The notes: generated by a model from the sequence alone, not told the origin. A DNA stretch of 64,000 bases from Lysobacteraceae bacterium (GCA_004297225.1 SCUI01000014.1:61943-125942), one strand, 5' to 3'. Shown: positions 7,801 through 18,671, numbered from the stretch's first letter. A program made the numbers and translations.

Positions 7801-8685
7801 ATCGACGACGCCCGAGAGATGATTGATGCAGTAGAGCATCATGCACTGGCGTCGGATCGATTGCCGATTTTTAGCATGCGCCGAAGCGAGCTAGAAAAGT
7901 TGCTATCGCCGGTGACTGACAATGAAAAGGCAAAACGGTTCGTTTCCGCATTTTTGTTGTCGCCGAGGCCGCAGTGGGATAAGCCGCCATCGGGATTCGC
8001 TCGTCGAGACATATACCCCTGGCGATTTGGACGCCGACTCTCGGTTGTGACGCGCCCCCTGGTTCAGATCGATGAAACAAAGGATCCCGCAGTTTTCATT
8101 TCACCGGACCTACTACGAAAGGGCTTCGCGTACGTCATTGATCAGGCATTCAATGGAACGCTTGATCCATCGTTCTTCTCGTCTGATCAAATGCGGAATG
8201 AATGGCTCGGAGTTGCTGGTGAGGGGCACACATTCAATCACGAGGTTGCAGAGTTGCTCATGGCCGACGGCTGGACGGCGCGAGAAAACGTGGGACTACC
8301 GGAAGTTCTTAATCGAAAGTTGGTTCGCGACTACGGAGACATCGACGTCCTTGCTTGGCGTGCCGACCGCGATGAGGTGTTGGTAATCGAATGCAAGGAC
8401 CTCTCATTTGCTCGAAACGCGTCTGAGATAGCGGCCTTGCTTTCTGACTATCAGGGCCGCCAAAAGGGAGGCAAACCGGACAAGCTTTTGCGCCATCTCG
8501 AGCGCTTTAGGTTGCTGGAGGCAGAGTCATCCGTGACTAGCCGAGTAACTGGGAAAGCTACTTTTCGACTCACTTCGTGCCTTGTGACTAGTAGGATCGT
8601 TCCAATGCAGTTCGCGAAAATTGACGCGTTGAGCGGAAGTTTCGTTGGAACCGTGAAGAGTCTGCTTGAAAGACTTCGGGCGTAG
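4870..8685 (+). CDS. Large protein with C-terminal PD-(D/E)xK nuclease motif
   Basis: This is a 1271-residue predicted cytoplasmic protein of unknown family. Most of it is mixed alpha/beta with no motif I recognise. Near the C-terminus, DYGDIDVLAWRADRDEVL followed by VIECKD gives Asp1157/Asp1159, Glu1174 and Lys1176, the layout of a restriction-endonuclease-like (PD-D/ExK) active site. A predicted helix follows, as in Mrr/NERD-like nucleases. The GTG at 4870 is the longest start; TTG 4885 or ATG 4951 are alternatives. It is on the same strand as the E2-E1/JAB operon but 269 bp away. It may be that system's effector, an independent defence nuclease, or unrelated cargo. Confidence 0.7.
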   Translation: MGKAALSTEYGDEGQGAPFDVEAFQATMAEHQRWAQLDVSLGEASEAVKDLCADLARFERGAAVSLVSALLTIPRYQSNCIRIELLVALAVLHCRGTEVPQISDLGRWFSEIGSSQCAAGEDPAEDVFVTLVLYREEQFLLLEGVWESAGFYTQRVLEVLETTPDKHWFAELTSCVRAGLLVSDLVCQRSGLRRYQAGSEVRRQEIDVNLIGSSDELRARILLPVAELEHLGITKEMLKPFILPPRALDEMAHQRVGLSALDRHPLIDLGETLLVAMPTALSIAIRNLVIETMVSAESIDAFDRVISIKYAELLSSTPLLGSAMHAPVNWYLAEHDRISSFIFEVDAGHVIAFHLFLPSARTHTTGGFKEIGQLSKALCEAIEQSMRGAEKGYARLHELRRGLHVVVGCGWGKGYSGEFSREGDSAWGFESMSAADLIRLSAIPEMTIDHFWRIEAGLHAAEAAGVEIVNLNGILNLFGWVRANHGHLVPHADLPEGRVSQDRPLWITPPLDLIRDVRVEADQSNDLHMAVDPAGKHHFVRRTEPNSLFDSESARRLYGCEDCVEHGELIALYEGVRSLWLGVQTPRIRSRSLHFKLWEMAAVWLHRIGYVIDPISGSGESLKLTLIFEDEEMDPRKVDVEPHSDTSGLCSYSVNRTKREAELRFGSGFMDFFRIPENVAERAVVRTMLRALLTLLQVPHVKAVAEELEPQIVLNDQARSFHIFHAYQYLDYVRGSLPSRLIEIEKIDDAMVRLGLGWRAQEVEENQITGKQECTQFLNRVAALVVVDIVSALSKYNRRATIERLLLNCLKAQDQEQHWKRTSAALIGLHGAGPKVLETVVEQVSRFTGAHVTSRVLVEVALCACPESGEAMPADIELSVLLARVSLLIRIGGMSDAIHYNVLEPRLAISSLGDILVRDDFGREIVEPMLSQAIGEGFVEGAPKQRRNYQMPKTQGSTREAFGEMFYSAWQTEMGFTIDDAREMIDAVEHHALASDRLPIFSMRRSELEKLLSPVTDNEKAKRFVSAFLLSPRPQWDKPPSGFARRDIYPWRFGRRLSVVTRPLVQIDETKDPAVFISPDLLRKGFAYVIDQAFNGTLDPSFFSSDQMRNEWLGVAGEGHTFNHEVAELLMADGWTARENVGLPEVLNRKLVRDYGDIDVLAWRADRDEVLVIECKDLSFARNASEIAALLSDYQGRQKGGKPDKLLRHLERFRLLEAESSVTSRVTGKATFRLTSCLVTSRIVPMQFAKIDALSGSFVGTVKSLLERLRA

Positions 8686-9068
8686 CTCGCCTTGGCGCAC
8701 TTGCACATGACGGCGGTTCAAAAATGTCGCGTGTAGGCATGGATGCGTCCTATGCATCAGTGGAGCGGCGTGATGACGCCAAGCTAAGGCCGTCCAGTCG
8801 TCTTATTGCGAGAGCTAGGTTAGAGCCGCTTTGATCTTCTACTCGCAATAGTCCTGATTTCGACAAGGTGCACTAGCTCGTCCTGTGGATGTCCGCTGCT
8901 GGCCGAAAGCAGCCGTCATTAAAGTAGTGCTGCCGATAGGACTTACGCCGCTGCGCCCCTTAGCCCTGCCGGGCAATGGCCCGTCTAGGGGCAGCAAGCT
9001 GGCGCATTTCCCTCTCTGATTCGATCAGCGGCATACTCCCGCCAGGGGAGACCGGGGACGCACTGAGA
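8686..9068 (+). other. Intergenic region before hsdR with inverted repeats
   Basis: No convincing gene is seen. TATTGCGAG at 8804-8812 pairs with CTCGCAATA at 8842-8850 across 29 nt, a 9-bp inverted repeat. At about 8888-8912, GTCCGCTGCTGGCCG and AAAGCAGCCGTC form a GCTGC/GCAGC hairpin of a kind often seen between genes in proteobacteria. The rest may be decayed sequence. Confidence 0.4.
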
Positions 9069-12000
9069 ATGCAGGAGAACCACCTCGAAGACGCCTGCCT
9101 GGACTGGCTTGCGAGTGTCGGCTGGAAGGCCATCGAAGGGGAAGCGGTCGCCCCCGGGGGTGAGGTTGAGGCCCGTAAGCGGTGGTCGGACGTTGTGCTG
9201 GCTCCTCGGCTCCGGCGGGCCGTGGCGCGGCTCAACCCGAAGCTCTCCACCGCCGAAGTCGACGCCGTCGTTGCCAAAGTCTCCGGCTACAGCCACCAGT
9301 CCCTGGTTGACGGCAATCGCGAGATCTACGACTGGCTGCGCAACGGCGTCCCGCTGGAACGCACCGCCAGCGACGGACGGCGAGAGGTGCTGCGCGTCCC
9401 CGTGATCGACTTCGGCGGCGCCAACGACTTGCTGGCCGTCCGCCAGTTCACGGTGCAGGGCTCAAAACTGCGGCGGCCGGACATCGTACTGTTCGTCAAC
9501 GGCTTGCCGCTGGTTGTCGTCGAACTCAAGAACCCGGCCGATCTCCACGCCGACTTCGAGGCGGCCTGGAACCAGATCCAGAACTACAAGGTCGAGATCC
9601 CGCAGCTCTTCTGGTTCAACCTGCTCAACGTGGTCTCCGACGGCACAGTGGCACGCTACGGCTCGCTCAGCGCGGAACTGGCGCGCTACTCGCGCTGGCG
9701 GTTGCTGGACGGCAAGAAGGTGGGCAAGGAGCAGCTCGAGCTGGAAGTGCTCATGCGCGGCCTGCTCGATCCGGCGACGCTGCTGGACTTCTTCCGCGGT
9801 TTTGTCGCCTACGGTGGCGCGGACGGCGGCGCCAGCTTCAAGATCATCGCCCAGTGGCACCAGTACCACGGAGTGAAGAAAGCCGTCGCGCGAGCGGTGG
9901 AGGCCCTCACCCACCGCAAGGACGGCAAGGGCGGGGTGATCTGGTTCACCCAGGGCTCGGGCAAGTCCCTGTTGGCACTGTTCTACGTGATGGCGCTGCG
10001 CGACCGACCAGAGTTCGGCAACCCAACCGTGGTAATGGTCACCGACCGCAACGACCTCGACGGCCAACTCTACGAGACCTTCGCCGACAGCGCCTGGTCC
10101 TTGCGCGCCACGCCGGTGCAGGCTAATAGCCGCGATGGCCTGCGCCGGATGCTGTCCGAAGTGCAGGCCGGCGGCGTGTTCTTCACCACCATCAACAAGT
10201 TCGCACCGGAGCCGGGGCAGACCTCGGTGCCGGTGCTGTGCGAGCGCGACAACGTGGTGGTGATCGCGGACGAGGCGCACCGCACCCAGTACGGCTTCCG
10301 CGCCGATATGGATAGCAGGACCGGCAAGACCAAGTACGGCCTGGCCAAGTACATGCGCGACGCGTTGCCCAACGCCATCTACCTGGGTATGACCGGCACG
10401 CCGGTCAGCCTCGACGACCGCGATACCGAGGCCGTATTCGGCACCTACGTGGACGTCTACGACATGATCGCCGCCCAGGAAGACGAGGCGGTGGTCCCGG
10501 TCAGCTACGAGTCGCGGATCATCGAGCTGCGCTTCAACGAGGCCGAGAAGCAGGCGCTGATGGACGAGTTCCTCGACGCCACCGGCGACGAGGACGAAGC
10601 CGAACAGGACCGCACCGCCAGCCGCCATACCCGGCTGGAGGCGCTGGCGATGGCCGACGGCCGGCTGGCCACCCTGGCCGAGGACCTGGTGCAGCACTGG
10701 GAGGCGCGCAAGCAGTCGGTGACTGGCAAGGCGATGATCGTCGCCGTCTCGCGGGAGGCGGCGGTGCGCCTGTACAACGAAATCGTGAAACTGCGGCCGG
10801 ACTGGCATTCGGACGACCTCAACGCAGGCCGGATCAAGGTGGTGATGACCGGCAGCTCGGCCGACCCGCCGCACTTCCAGCCGCACCGCACCGACAAGGC
10901 CGACCGCAAGCTGCTGGAGAAGCGCTTCAAGCAGGCGCCCGACGAACTGAAACCGGGCGAGGTGCCGCTGGAACTGGTGATCGTGCGCGACATGTGGCTG
11001 ACCGGCTTCGATGCACCGCCCGTGCACACCCTGTACGTGGACAAGCCCATGCAGGGCCATGGCCTGATGCAGGCGATCGCCCGCACCAACCGGATCTGGA
11101 AGGACAAGCCGGGCGGCCTGGTGGTGGACTACATCGGCATCGGCGAGGAGCTGAAGAAGGCGATCCGCCAGTACACCCGCGACAGTGGCGCCGAGCGCGA
11201 ACCGGTGGACACTTCGGGCGCCGCGCTGGGCGTCCTGCTCGATACCCTGGATGTCATCCGCAAGGAGTTCTTCGCGGGCTTCGATTACAGTGGATTCGAG
11301 GATCCGAAACGGGCCCTCGCGCTTCTGGCGCCGGCGATGGAGCATATTCTCCAGCGCGACCCTGAGCCTGACGACAAGGGCCGCAACCGCGGCGTGCGCG
11401 CCTACTTGGACCAGGTGGCCAAGCTGACCCGGGCGCAGGCCCTGGCCGGCACCCGCCCCGAGGCCATGGCCGTGCGCGAGGAGATCGCCTTCTTCCAAGC
11501 GGTGCGCGTGAGCCTGATCAAGCTGACCCGCTCGGCCGGCGGGATGTCGCGACTCGAGAAAGAGGCCGCGCTGCGCCAGCTCGTGGCCAAGGGGGTACTG
11601 GTCGAGGGCGTGAACGACCTCTACCGCACCCTGGGGCTGGAGAAGCCGGACATCAGCCTGCTCGACGAACGGTTCCTCGCTCAGATCCGAGAGCTGCCGA
11701 CCAAGAACCTGGCCGCTGAGCTGCTGGAGCGACTGCTCGCCGACCAGATCCGCTCTCGCGGCCAGAAGAACGCGCTGCAGGGCAAGGAATTCGCCACCCG
11801 GCTGGAAGAGGCGATCAACCGCTACCAAAACCGCGGCCTGACCACGGTCGAGGTGATCGAGGAGCTGATCCGGCTGGCCAAGGAGATCAACGAGGCACGC
11901 CCGCCGGATGGCATGAGCGAGGAGGAGTTCGCCTTCTACCAGGCGCTGGCCGAAAACGAATCCGCCGTGCGCGAGCTTGGCCATCCCGTGCTGCGCGCGC

Positions 12001-12197
12001 TGGCCCAGGAGCTGACGGACAAGCTGCGCAAGTCGGCGACAATCAACTGGCAGAACCGGAAGGATTCACGGGCGCGGATGGTGGCCATGGTGAAGGTGTT
12101 GCTGGCGAGGCACAGGTACCCGCCGGACAAGCAGCCGGAGGCAATCGAGAAGGTGATTGCGCAGGCGGAGTTGTTGGCGGATTCGTGGGCGGCGTAG
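9069..12197 (+). CDS. hsdR: Type I restriction enzyme, R (motor/nuclease) subunit
   Basis: This 1042-residue HsdR translocates DNA with ATP hydrolysis and cuts unmodified DNA at a distance. The N-terminal nuclease site is RRPDIVLF followed by VVELKN (about residues 135-155, the D...ExK pattern). The helicase has Walker A TQGSGKS near 295 and the Walker B/DEAH box VIADEAHRTQYG near 400, then later SF2 motifs (GMTGTPV, QAIARTNR). The ATG at 9069 (MQENHLEDACLDW) is preferred over the upstream in-frame start at 8976, because HsdR proteins start like this and the extra 31 residues look non-coding. It is transcribed toward hsdMS, which lie on the other strand beyond a toxin-antitoxin operon. Confidence 0.95.
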   Translation: MQENHLEDACLDWLASVGWKAIEGEAVAPGGEVEARKRWSDVVLAPRLRRAVARLNPKLSTAEVDAVVAKVSGYSHQSLVDGNREIYDWLRNGVPLERTASDGRREVLRVPVIDFGGANDLLAVRQFTVQGSKLRRPDIVLFVNGLPLVVVELKNPADLHADFEAAWNQIQNYKVEIPQLFWFNLLNVVSDGTVARYGSLSAELARYSRWRLLDGKKVGKEQLELEVLMRGLLDPATLLDFFRGFVAYGGADGGASFKIIAQWHQYHGVKKAVARAVEALTHRKDGKGGVIWFTQGSGKSLLALFYVMALRDRPEFGNPTVVMVTDRNDLDGQLYETFADSAWSLRATPVQANSRDGLRRMLSEVQAGGVFFTTINKFAPEPGQTSVPVLCERDNVVVIADEAHRTQYGFRADMDSRTGKTKYGLAKYMRDALPNAIYLGMTGTPVSLDDRDTEAVFGTYVDVYDMIAAQEDEAVVPVSYESRIIELRFNEAEKQALMDEFLDATGDEDEAEQDRTASRHTRLEALAMADGRLATLAEDLVQHWEARKQSVTGKAMIVAVSREAAVRLYNEIVKLRPDWHSDDLNAGRIKVVMTGSSADPPHFQPHRTDKADRKLLEKRFKQAPDELKPGEVPLELVIVRDMWLTGFDAPPVHTLYVDKPMQGHGLMQAIARTNRIWKDKPGGLVVDYIGIGEELKKAIRQYTRDSGAEREPVDTSGAALGVLLDTLDVIRKEFFAGFDYSGFEDPKRALALLAPAMEHILQRDPEPDDKGRNRGVRAYLDQVAKLTRAQALAGTRPEAMAVREEIAFFQAVRVSLIKLTRSAGGMSRLEKEAALRQLVAKGVLVEGVNDLYRTLGLEKPDISLLDERFLAQIRELPTKNLAAELLERLLADQIRSRGQKNALQGKEFATRLEEAINRYQNRGLTTVEVIEELIRLAKEINEARPPDGMSEEEFAFYQALAENESAVRELGHPVLRALAQELTDKLRKSATINWQNRKDSRARMVAMVKVLLARHRYPPDKQPEAIEKVIAQAELLADSWAA

Positions 12198-12414
12198 TGC
12201 AAGGGCGGGAGCGACTGATTACGACCCAGAGTGGACGTTTGCCCCTGAGGCGGGGCGGCCGAAGATCGCTGGGTTTGACCCCTTCGAACACCACTGCGCT
12301 GCGGCAGGGCTCGACAAAGCCCCGTTGCGGGGGCGTGTCTGGGAGGCAGGGCTTCAGCACAAGGCCTGCCGGGTCGTCACTCGTGACGCTGGACCAGCGA
12401 AGCCCGTATTAGGC

Positions 12415-13545
12415 CTAGGCCGTCGTGGCGCTGGTGGCCGAGGCCAGCACGCGCTCGAACTCCCGCACCTCTTCCACGACGAATGCCAAGTGGTGGCTAG
12501 TGTCGTACGCGATCCACTTTCCATGACCGTTCTTCACAGGCAGGCCGTTGCTGCAATCGGCGATGACCTGGTCGCCCCAGCTGAAGCCCGGCAAAAATTC
12601 TTTCGCGTTGGCGATTTCAGCCGCAACCGCCGGCATTTGCAATGCCCAACCTCCCGCAATCGAATGGCCGCGCGAGACAAGGAAAGCCTTGTCGCACGTG
12701 TACCGGATTTTTGCGTTGGCATTAGGGTTGCGAATGGCATCATTTGAGCTGGGACCGCGCACACCGTAGTCACCGAACGCCAACGGAATGCCGCTGAATT
12801 CAGTGCGGAGCGCCTGCCACAGCAGCATTTCCTTGCGAATCACCTTCGCAGTGCTGTCCTTCTTTTTAACCGCCAAGTCGACAGATTTGGGCATCGAAGA
12901 TCCTGCGGTGGCGATGTACCGGAACCCATACCCACTGAGCAATTTCAGCACGCGAGTTGCGTCACTCGTGATGTCGATCAGCGGCTTACTCGTAAGATCG
13001 CCAAGATCGACCAGCACAGCGCACTCCGCCGGACTCAGCTGCATGTCCTCCAGCATCTCGTGCATGCGGTCGTGGAAAACGTCCGGCTCTGCCGCATCCT
13101 CGACCGCACTGGCCTCGAGGCGAAGACAGACGTAGGGAGCGCCCGACAGATCCAGGCCGCGCATCGCGAGTTTGTAGAGCTGATCGTCCCAACGGTCGTA
13201 CCCCACCACTGGTGCCACCGTAACGCCCTGCCCCCTGAGGCTGGCATAGAGGTAAGCCAGCGCGTGCTCGCCGGTTTCAACCGTGGCGTCAGGTGCCCAG
13301 TTGAAGGCGTCCGCAAGCACCAAGTCACCCCCCCAATACTTGGCAATGCTCTCTGCGACCTCATCCAGATAGTCCGACTTCGGCGTAAAACTGTTCTGGT
13401 ACTTCTTCGCCTTCTGCCGGTTCTCGCTGATGACGGGAACATCGAATAGCGGATGAATGACTGCAGCGTGCGCTGCGTCCATGTGCTTGGACGCTTCGTA
13501 CTCGCTCGTCAGAGACTTCAGAATCGGGAGATACGTCGGAGCCAT
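12415..13545 (-). CDS. Beta-family protein (T4 beta-protein-like)
   Basis: The 376-residue protein begins MAPTYLPILKSLTSEYEAS, the typical start of the beta protein family (PF14350), and keeps the family's later segments such as VLVDLGDL and GDYGVRGP. The biochemical role of this family is not established. The start at 13545 lies one base after the stop of the HTH-IrrE gene, so it is translated as the last gene of that operon. Beta-family proteins are often found beside XRE/IrrE genes and on mobile or defence islands. It may be the toxin target, a third toxin-antitoxin component or an independent effector. Confidence 0.8.
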   Translation of the reverse strand: MAPTYLPILKSLTSEYEASKHMDAAHAAVIHPLFDVPVISENRQKAKKYQNSFTPKSDYLDEVAESIAKYWGGDLVLADAFNWAPDATVETGEHALAYLYASLRGQGVTVAPVVGYDRWDDQLYKLAMRGLDLSGAPYVCLRLEASAVEDAAEPDVFHDRMHEMLEDMQLSPAECAVLVDLGDLTSKPLIDITSDATRVLKLLSGYGFRYIATAGSSMPKSVDLAVKKKDSTAKVIRKEMLLWQALRTEFSGIPLAFGDYGVRGPSSNDAIRNPNANAKIRYTCDKAFLVSRGHSIAGGWALQMPAVAAEIANAKEFLPGFSWGDQVIADCSNGLPVKNGHGKWIAYDTSHHLAFVVEEVREFERVLASATSATTA

Positions 13546-13546
13546 G

Positions 13547-14761
13547 TCACACCTCACTCGAAAACGGAAAGAGCGACCGAACTTGCTGCTGCCCAACCAA
13601 ATCGGAGAAAGCCGTGTAGTTGCTGGACTCCTTTCGGAGTCTGCCTGCGACGATTGCCGGATGTATCCGAAGCTCTCTCGCCAGCTTTTCGATCGTCTCC
13701 CTACTGGGGGAAAGATACGCCTCGCTCCGGCGCCACATAATCCTTGGAATGAAAGCCTCGCGCGCTAGTCTGTTCGCCTCGGCCTCTCGTCGGTCCTCGG
13801 ACGACGCATCCAGGTCGTCTAAGAAAGCCTCGTCGTTGCCGACGTGCTTCCAGATGTGTGCAACCTCGTGGACCAGCGTGAACCAGAAGTTGTCGAGCCT
13901 GTCATATCGTAGGGTCAAACCAATGATGGGTGTGCCGTCCGCGTCCTTCAATGCAGCGCCGTCCAGCTGAGTCCCCTTGAGGTGAGGTTCGATCACTACG
14001 GCAATGCCGTGACGCCCCAAGAACTCGACCGCCAGAAGTGGGCCTCGCTCCGACCAGCTCAGTTGGGCGAGCTCGCGTAGGAAGCCCGCGGTCAGCATCT
14101 CCGGCTCATAGGGACCCAACCTCGGCTTCAGCGCGCGCGCCTGCTGGATCACACGAGCGAGCCAGGCGTAGAGCGCATATCTAGTCGTCGGAGAGGCCGC
14201 TTCTCCACCAATGCTTCGGCGGAAGGCAGCCGCCCCAAACTGGAGCCCGGCGTCCTCGATGAACCCCTTCACCAGTTCCTCGACACCGGTCTTCGTTTTC
14301 GCAGGCAGGTCCGCCAGCCACCCACGACGTGCCATCTCTTTGAAGGGAAACTTCGACCAATCAACGTCCGCCTTGCCCGACGTGGCGTGATCTTCCGGAA
14401 CCGACAGCCCAATCAGCGTCTCAGCCGAGATGCCGAGCCCAATGGACAGCGCCCGGATCATCTGGACAGTAAGGGGACGCTTCCGACCCAGTACCTCGGA
14501 CACCCGGCTACGCGTTCCGAAATACGGGACGAGATCAGCTTGCTTAAGCCCCTTTTCCTGCATGCGGAATTGGATGGCGTCGACGGGGTCGGGGGCCTCA
14601 ATCGGAAACTTGCTGTTCTCGTATGCCTCGATCAGGACGGTAAGAAGTTCCAGCCGGTCGCCATCCGCGGAACCCGCAGGGGGCTGTCGCGCCATGAGCT
14701 CCTGTACCTCCCGCAGGTAGGTGAGGTACTGCTCTTCGGTGCGAATAACTTTAGCGTTCAT
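13547..14761 (-). CDS. HigA-like XRE regulator fused to ImmA/IrrE metallopeptidase
   Basis: The 404-residue protein has a helix-turn-helix domain around residues 60-115 (KQADLVPYFGTRSRVSEVLG) of the HigA antitoxin type. It is fused to a C-terminal M78/IrrE peptidase domain with HEVAH at 298-302 and a distal Glu in REAEANRLAREAF near 327. IrrE/ImmA peptidases classically cleave a repressor upon stress. Here repressor and protease are in one chain, so the protein may cleave itself or its partner. It overlaps the upstream toxin gene by 11 nt and is followed after one base by the beta gene. Two matched palindromes flanking the operon promoter are probable operators for its HTH domain. Confidence 0.88.
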   Translation of the reverse strand: MNAKVIRTEEQYLTYLREVQELMARQPPAGSADGDRLELLTVLIEAYENSKFPIEAPDPVDAIQFRMQEKGLKQADLVPYFGTRSRVSEVLGRKRPLTVQMIRALSIGLGISAETLIGLSVPEDHATSGKADVDWSKFPFKEMARRGWLADLPAKTKTGVEELVKGFIEDAGLQFGAAAFRRSIGGEAASPTTRYALYAWLARVIQQARALKPRLGPYEPEMLTAGFLRELAQLSWSERGPLLAVEFLGRHGIAVVIEPHLKGTQLDGAALKDADGTPIIGLTLRYDRLDNFWFTLVHEVAHIWKHVGNDEAFLDDLDASSEDRREAEANRLAREAFIPRIMWRRSEAYLSPSRETIEKLARELRIHPAIVAGRLRKESSNYTAFSDLVGQQQVRSLFPFSSEV

Positions 14762-15020
14762 AGGGATTGTCGATATTGTTCATTTCGAGGATCAGGGCTA
14801 CGCCCTGTGCGAAAGCGACTTGGAGCCGCAGCCAGTACCCGCTGGTTCCGATGGGGAAGAGGAAGTCGCCGGGGGGCCTCGTCCGCGCGTTCGGGAACTG
14901 TTCGGTGACGTCCTCTGGCCGCCGCCAGTGCGCGTGGGCCACCTCGGAACACCAGCCGCGGAGCCAGCGATCGACGTCTTCAGTCCCCCGTTTCAGCTTT
15001 TCGCGGCCAATGAGCTTCAT
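14751..15020 (-). CDS. HigB-type RelE-fold toxin
   Basis: This is an 89-residue member of the HigB toxin family (PF09907), ribosome-associated or free mRNA endonucleases. The segment WLRGWCSEVAHAHWRRPEDV followed by TEQFPNA is the family's signature helix region. The C-terminal half (SGYWLRLQVAFAQGVALILE) corresponds to the beta sheet, although the usual Arg/Tyr catalytic tail is less clear. It is the first gene of the operon, overlapping the antitoxin-protease gene by 11 nt. The promoter TTGACC-17-TAATCT lies just upstream, and the leader is very short. Toxin-first order is typical for HigBA. Confidence 0.85.
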   Translation of the reverse strand: MKLIGREKLKRGTEDVDRWLRGWCSEVAHAHWRRPEDVTEQFPNARTRPPGDFLFPIGTSGYWLRLQVAFAQGVALILEMNNIDNPYER

Positions 15021-15027
15021 GTGGTGT

Positions 15028-15092
15028 GTTCTCGATTTGGGAACAGATTAGCGGCAACTCTTGAACAGGTCAAGCGTTCCCGTTGTGGGAAC
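15028..15092 (-). promoter_or_regulatory. Promoter with two flanking palindromic operators for higB operon
   Basis: On the minus strand, -35 TTGACC (15073-15068) and -10 TAATCT (15050-15045) are spaced by 17 bp. A perfect palindrome GTTCCC-GTTGT-GGGAAC (15076-15092) lies immediately upstream of the -35. Its near-copy GTTCTC-GATTT-GGGAAC (15028-15044) lies immediately downstream of the -10. The paired sites fit autorepression by the HTH domain of the antitoxin-protease. Confidence 0.75.
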
Positions 15093-15615
15093 TCGTGGCC
15101 GAAGCTGCCCTCCCCAGAATGGGGAAACGCGACGCGATTGGCGCATGACTATGCCTTTGGACCTGACCCAGCTCGTTTTGGGGGAGATCCTCAATCTCCA
15201 CAACTCTCTCTTAGCCAAGCCGGCTGTGCGGAAGACCTTTCGGCGGAAGAGAGGGACCTGATCGCCTGTGTCGAGGCGCTGCGAGCCTCGCAGGAGGTCG
15301 AGTCCGAACCGGTACACGAAGCTGGGCGCGGGAATGGGGTCGGGGAGGAATGGGGGGCGGGTTCACTCCCGACCTGAAATGGAGCTCTTTTGCCAGGTGC
15401 TTCGGTCTCGGCGGATGGCGTGTCGGCTAATCTTTCCGGCACGCCCACCTGTTTGGCCGGCACGCCGGCCCCGAAGCCGACACGCGGGGCTATTGGATCG
15501 AGGGGCCAGCTACCCAAGCCTCGGACCGGCGAGCAGCGTCTTGGCTTCCAGTTGTCGTTGGGTAAGCGCCCTATCACAACCGGACTCTCTCCATGGCTGG
15601 TTGGACATCCGTGGC
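15093..15615. other. Gene-free spacer between higB promoter and hsdS
   Basis: No coding region is convincing on either strand. A third, weaker palindrome TCCCC-AGAAT-GGGGA lies at 15111-15125. A GC-rich hairpin GGCCGGC-AC-GCCGGCC lies at 15455-15470, 145 bp downstream of the hsdS stop. It lacks a T run, so its role as a terminator is doubtful. Confidence 0.5.
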
Positions 15616-16969
15616 TTAAACGCTGGCCTCGTCCACGAGAGTCTCAGCGTCGGACAAGCGAAGCTTGCCGGAGATTAGACGGGGGAGAAGCGTGTCTCGG
15701 AGCTGTTCAAGCGCACTGACAAGCTTGAGATTTTTCTCAATTTTGCACAGCAACGGGGCGACCACTCCATCGAACGACGCAAGCACTCGGTTAGTTGGCT
15801 CGATAACTGGACACAGCTCAGCAGAGTCCCTCGCCAGAGCGAGAACGGTCGTCCCAGTGGCATGGCCAACCGCTCTCTCCCTGAAAGCAGACTGCTGAAA
15901 CGCAAAGAACAAATAACGTTTCCATACATCCGCGCTAGGCCGCTTAACTACAACCTTGAACACGTGGTGGGATACGAACGCTGGATCGTACCCGGTAGGT
16001 ACAAACAAGGCTCTCCCCAAGATCTGTCGGTGTTGCGTCATGTCCGTGTTGGCCATGATCAAGTCGCCTCCGCGAACCACATGTCTATCGCGATAAGCGC
16101 CCGTATAACGCTTTATATTTTCGGTGGCAAACGTTCGAATCGCATTGAAGCAACCAAGGTTGAACATAAAGGCGCCCTCTGACTCACGGAGTCCCGCACC
16201 CTTATATGAGCAGCCTTTTATAAGTTCAGCGACAGCACTAATTTTCGTGAGCATCCAGCCCTTCGGGATCGGACCAAACTCAAGGTCTTCGAACTCGCTT
16301 GGGAACAAGGCAGCGGTCGCGGCGTCCATGCCTTCGGGTTCGCGACCCTCGGCCTTGGCGCGGACGGGGTCGAAGTCCACGAACCAGGACTTGAACAGGG
16401 CTTGGGCGATGGCTTCGAGGGTGGAGTTGGCTTGGCGCAGGTTGTCGATGCGGTCATCCAGCGAACTAAGAGTCGAGGCGATTGATCGCTGTTCGTGAAG
16501 CCCGGGCACAGGAATCGTCATTGCTCGCAGCAAGCCAAGATTGATGTGCGGCACCCCTGCTGCCACCGCGTTGTCTTGGATTTGCGAGATGAAGTCGTGG
16601 CTTTTCGCTGCGTAGTACACGTAGACGGGATCTGCTTTAGATTCATCCACCGTCAGCTTCATCTGACTCTGAGAAATTACGTATGTGTCGTATGGCTCAG
16701 CCGGCACCAGCGACACCTGCCCCAAGGTTCCCCGCTGAGTGAATACGATGTCTCCAGGCTTCGCCGTGTTAGTGCGCAACCTATCGGCCTTTTCTTGCGA
16801 CACATAAACAAAATCGCCACCGACCCAGCGTTCACTCAAGTTCTGGCCACGAATGACAGGGACGCCTCGTTCAACGTAATCCCCCGAGACGAGATTTGAT
16901 CCGAATGGCCCAGCTGCTGTTGAGTTTGGAGTAGGTGATGCCAGTTGAATCAGTGTGGAACGTTCGAAG

Positions 16970-16980
<11 letters not shown>
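15616..16980 (-). CDS. hsdS: Type I restriction-modification specificity subunit
   Basis: This 454-residue HsdS carries two target-recognition domains (about 1-165 and 235-405), each followed by a conserved helical spacer. The first spacer is EQRSIASTLSSLDDRIDNL and the second is the segment around SALEQLRDTLLPRLISGKL at the C-terminus. It determines the DNA sequence read by the methylase and the full restriction complex. It overlaps the end of hsdM by 11 nt, so the two are translated together. The second recognition domain is more AT-rich than hsdM, as is usual for swapped specificity domains. Target sequence cannot be deduced from this reading. Confidence 0.93.
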
Positions 16981-18571
<1,591 letters not shown>

Positions 18572-18671
18572 TTCATCCCCTACTACAACCGTGACCTTCG
18601 CAACTTCCGTTCTCGCGGCCTGATTCAGTAACCGCTGGGCCAGTTCTCGCGGTCGTCCCCTGGCGCATCCT

